From a virus, in IMG/VR virus record IMGVR_UViG_3300044627_001038, positions 1-21,207 of that record: a DNA stretch of 21,207 nucleotides; one strand, 5' to 3'. Below are positions 19,864 through 21,207 of the stretch, one piece after another. A program made the position numbers and the translations under genes. Each line of letters opens with the position of its first letter. Position 1 is the first letter of the stretch. Under the pieces are notes generated by a model. The model saw only the letters and a program-made list of their open reading frames with translations. It was not told where the DNA came from and did no database searches.

Positions 19864-21207
19864 ATGAACATAGCGCAGATCCGCGGTAAGTATCCGCAAT
19901 ACAAGGATTTGAGCGATAAGCAGCTTGCGGATGCTCTGCACGCTAAGTTCTACTCCGATCTGCCGGTTCAGGATTACTACAAACGCATCGGGTTTGCACC
20001 TGAAACAACTGTCCTCGGGCAAGTCAAGGAAGGCTTCAAAGGACTCATCCCCGGTGCAGTAGGTCTTGTCGAATCAGCGGCTGTAGGTGCCTCTGCGCTT
20101 CTGCCTGAGGATTACGAGAAGACGGCGCGGGAGAAGATCGCCAGCATCGCTGGCGCAGCCAAGGCACCGTTCGCTGCCTCTGCAGGGTACGAGGATACTG
20201 TTGGGCGTAAGCTGGGTGAAGCCATCGGCTCAACGGTGCCGTTCTTGGCGGCAGGTCCCCTCGGCCTTGCGGGTCGTATTGGTGCGGTTGGTCTGGGTGT
20301 TGGAGCCGGTGCTGGTGAAGCACGCGGGCGTGCCGAGAAGGAAGGTGCTACTGCAGAGCAGCGCAGCACCGCGACGGCGCTCGGGGTCATCCCCGGGGCG
20401 ATGGAAGTCTTCGCACCCTTCCGCATCCTGTCTCGTATTCCTGACACTGCCAAGGCTCAGGGCGTGCAGTTGGTCAAGCGTGCGGCGCTTGCAGGTGGTG
20501 AGGAAGCTGCTCAGGAAGCTGCATCCGGTTTCGCGCAGAACCTGATCGCCAAGGGCGTCTACAAGCCTGAGCAGGAACTCATCGAGGGGCTGGGCGAACA
20601 GGCAGCCTACGGCGGTGCTACTGGTGCCATCGTGCAGGGCTTGATGGATTTGGCCTTGGGTCGTCGCGCACGTGCTGCGCAGCCTGCTCCGGGAACCTTG
20701 CCCGGGGAAACGCCCATCGAGCGTGCTGAGCGCCTGAAGGCAGAAGCGGAAGCAGCCAAGGCTGCAGCGCAACCCCCAGCACCGCCTGCGGCGGAGATCC
20801 CACCCCTGCCCGACACCTACGCTGAACTTGTTCTGTACAGCGAACAACTGAAGACGCTTCCAAAGTCCAAGGAGCGTGATGAGGCGTTGAAGGCAGCGGC
20901 TGAAAAACGCAAGGCGCTTAACGTAGCGTACATTGAGGAGCAGCGCTCCACCAGCGAAGCAGCCAAGGGGTTCATGACTGCCGAAGAAGCGGCAGCAGCA
21001 CAGATCACCCCCCGTGAAGAAGTCACGGCACCGCCCGAAGGACAAGCTCCTGCAGCGCCCATCGAAGAGCCCAAGGTCCGCAAGGTGGGTGAACCACCCG
21101 CGACTGGCTTGCAGCCCGCTGACATTGAAGCCCTCGGCATCAGCAAGAAGCAGCCGATCTACCGGCGCATGCTGGGGAAAGACCTTGAGAACCCCGAGCA
21201 GCGTGCA
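19864..21207 (+). CDS. N-terminal part of a large polyvalent-type virion protein (runs off the window)
   Basis: The frame is open from ATG 19864 to the right edge, giving 448 residues without a stop; the end lies outside. The N-terminus MNIAQIRGKYPQYKDLSDKQ, then ADALHAKFYSDLPVQDYYKR, is one I recall from very large phage polyvalent or internal virion proteins (I-R-x-K-Y-P-Q-Y-x-D-L-S-D-x-Q-L-A). A Gly/Ala/Leu-rich, probably membrane-active region follows at about 120-160 (FLAAGPLGLAGRIGAVGLGV), then LAGGEEAAQEAASGFAQNLI and GGATGAIVQGLMDLALGRR (about 200-280). Beyond residue 285 it is a Pro/Ala/Glu-rich linker with charged helices. Such proteins usually carry enzymatic or ejection domains further on, which cannot be seen here. 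It may cross the cell envelope at infection, but this is inferred. Confidence 0.7.
   Translation, partial: MNIAQIRGKYPQYKDLSDKQLADALHAKFYSDLPVQDYYKRIGFAPETTVLGQVKEGFKGLIPGAVGLVESAAVGASALLPEDYEKTAREKIASIAGAAKAPFAASAGYEDTVGRKLGEAIGSTVPFLAAGPLGLAGRIGAVGLGVGAGAGEARGRAEKEGATAEQRSTATALGVIPGAMEVFAPFRILSRIPDTAKAQGVQLVKRAALAGGEEAAQEAASGFAQNLIAKGVYKPEQELIEGLGEQAAYGGATGAIVQGLMDLALGRRARAAQPAPGTLPGETPIERAERLKAEAEAAKAAAQPPAPPAAEIPPLPDTYAELVLYSEQLKTLPKSKERDEALKAAAEKRKALNVAYIEEQRSTSEAAKGFMTAEEAAAAQITPREEVTAPPEGQAPAAPIEEPKVRKVGEPPATGLQPADIEALGISKKQPIYRRMLGKDLENPEQRA

Noticed and set aside
20230-21045. A 271-residue open frame on the - strand
   Set aside because: It is opposite the open polyvalent-type gene and has an Arg/Ser/Cys/Leu-rich composition typical of an antisense shadow of Ala/Glu/Lys codons.
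1-21207. tRNA genes, CRISPR arrays, insertion sequences or integrase/attachment sites
   Set aside because: No cloverleaf-like stretch, spaced direct repeats, transposase or recombinase motif was seen; coding sequence fills nearly all bases. This was by reading, not by a search program.

Overview
The window looks like a continuous piece of the late (virion and lysis) region of a tailed bacteriophage genome. Every gene I can support lies on the + strand. Genes are packed with gaps of 0 to about 18 bases or with short overlaps. The recognisable products are connector or adaptor proteins, a tail fibre with an S74 chaperone, a lysis cassette, and a row of large Ala/Gln-rich probable internal virion proteins. 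There are no rRNA, tRNA, integrase, CRISPR or insertion-sequence signals. The podovirus-like content (adaptor, nozzle-like protein, large internal proteins, no sheath and no classical tape measure) suggests a short-tailed phage. The small Gly-Gly/Lys-rich proteins resemble those I recall from uncultured freshwater and marine phages. The host cannot be read from the window; an aquatic Proteobacterium is a guess.

Layout. Bases 1-707 hold the last codons of an upstream gene and a beta-strand repeat protein. Bases 710-2564 carry a cassette of tiny genes: five short basic proteins and a 58-residue class II holin-like protein. Bases 2568-5271 hold the connector region: a first adaptor-like protein, an HNH endonuclease that looks inserted, a four-cysteine zinc-ribbon protein, two more tiny proteins and a second adaptor-like protein. 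Bases 5272-8121 hold a small virion protein, the tail fibre and two small downstream genes, probably fibre-associated. Bases 8124-9308 are the lysis cassette: a membrane-anchored coiled-coil protein, a multi-TM holin-like protein and a GH24 endolysin. Bases 9311-12534 hold a nozzle-like protein and a beta-rich structural protein. From 12536 to the right edge, five consecutive large low-complexity proteins probably form the internal or ejection module. The last has a polyvalent-protein style N-terminus and runs off the window.

How the genes fit together. The near absence of intergenic space, frequent stop-start overlaps (TGATG, TAGTG, TTGA) and single orientation point to one or a few long late transcripts with translational coupling. 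The most unusual features are a short motif (aromatic or His, Ala or Asp, any, Gly-Gly, any, Val or Met) recurring in tiny proteins and in two large proteins; an exact 29-residue repeat in the 16307-18127 product; three copies of a 50-residue module split by an unrelated 246-residue block in the 14004-16307 product; a shared linker in the neighbouring genes at 12536 and 14004; and holin-like genes at two distant loci. Function is firm only for the S74 fibre, the endolysin and the HNH protein. Most other calls are by architecture and position.
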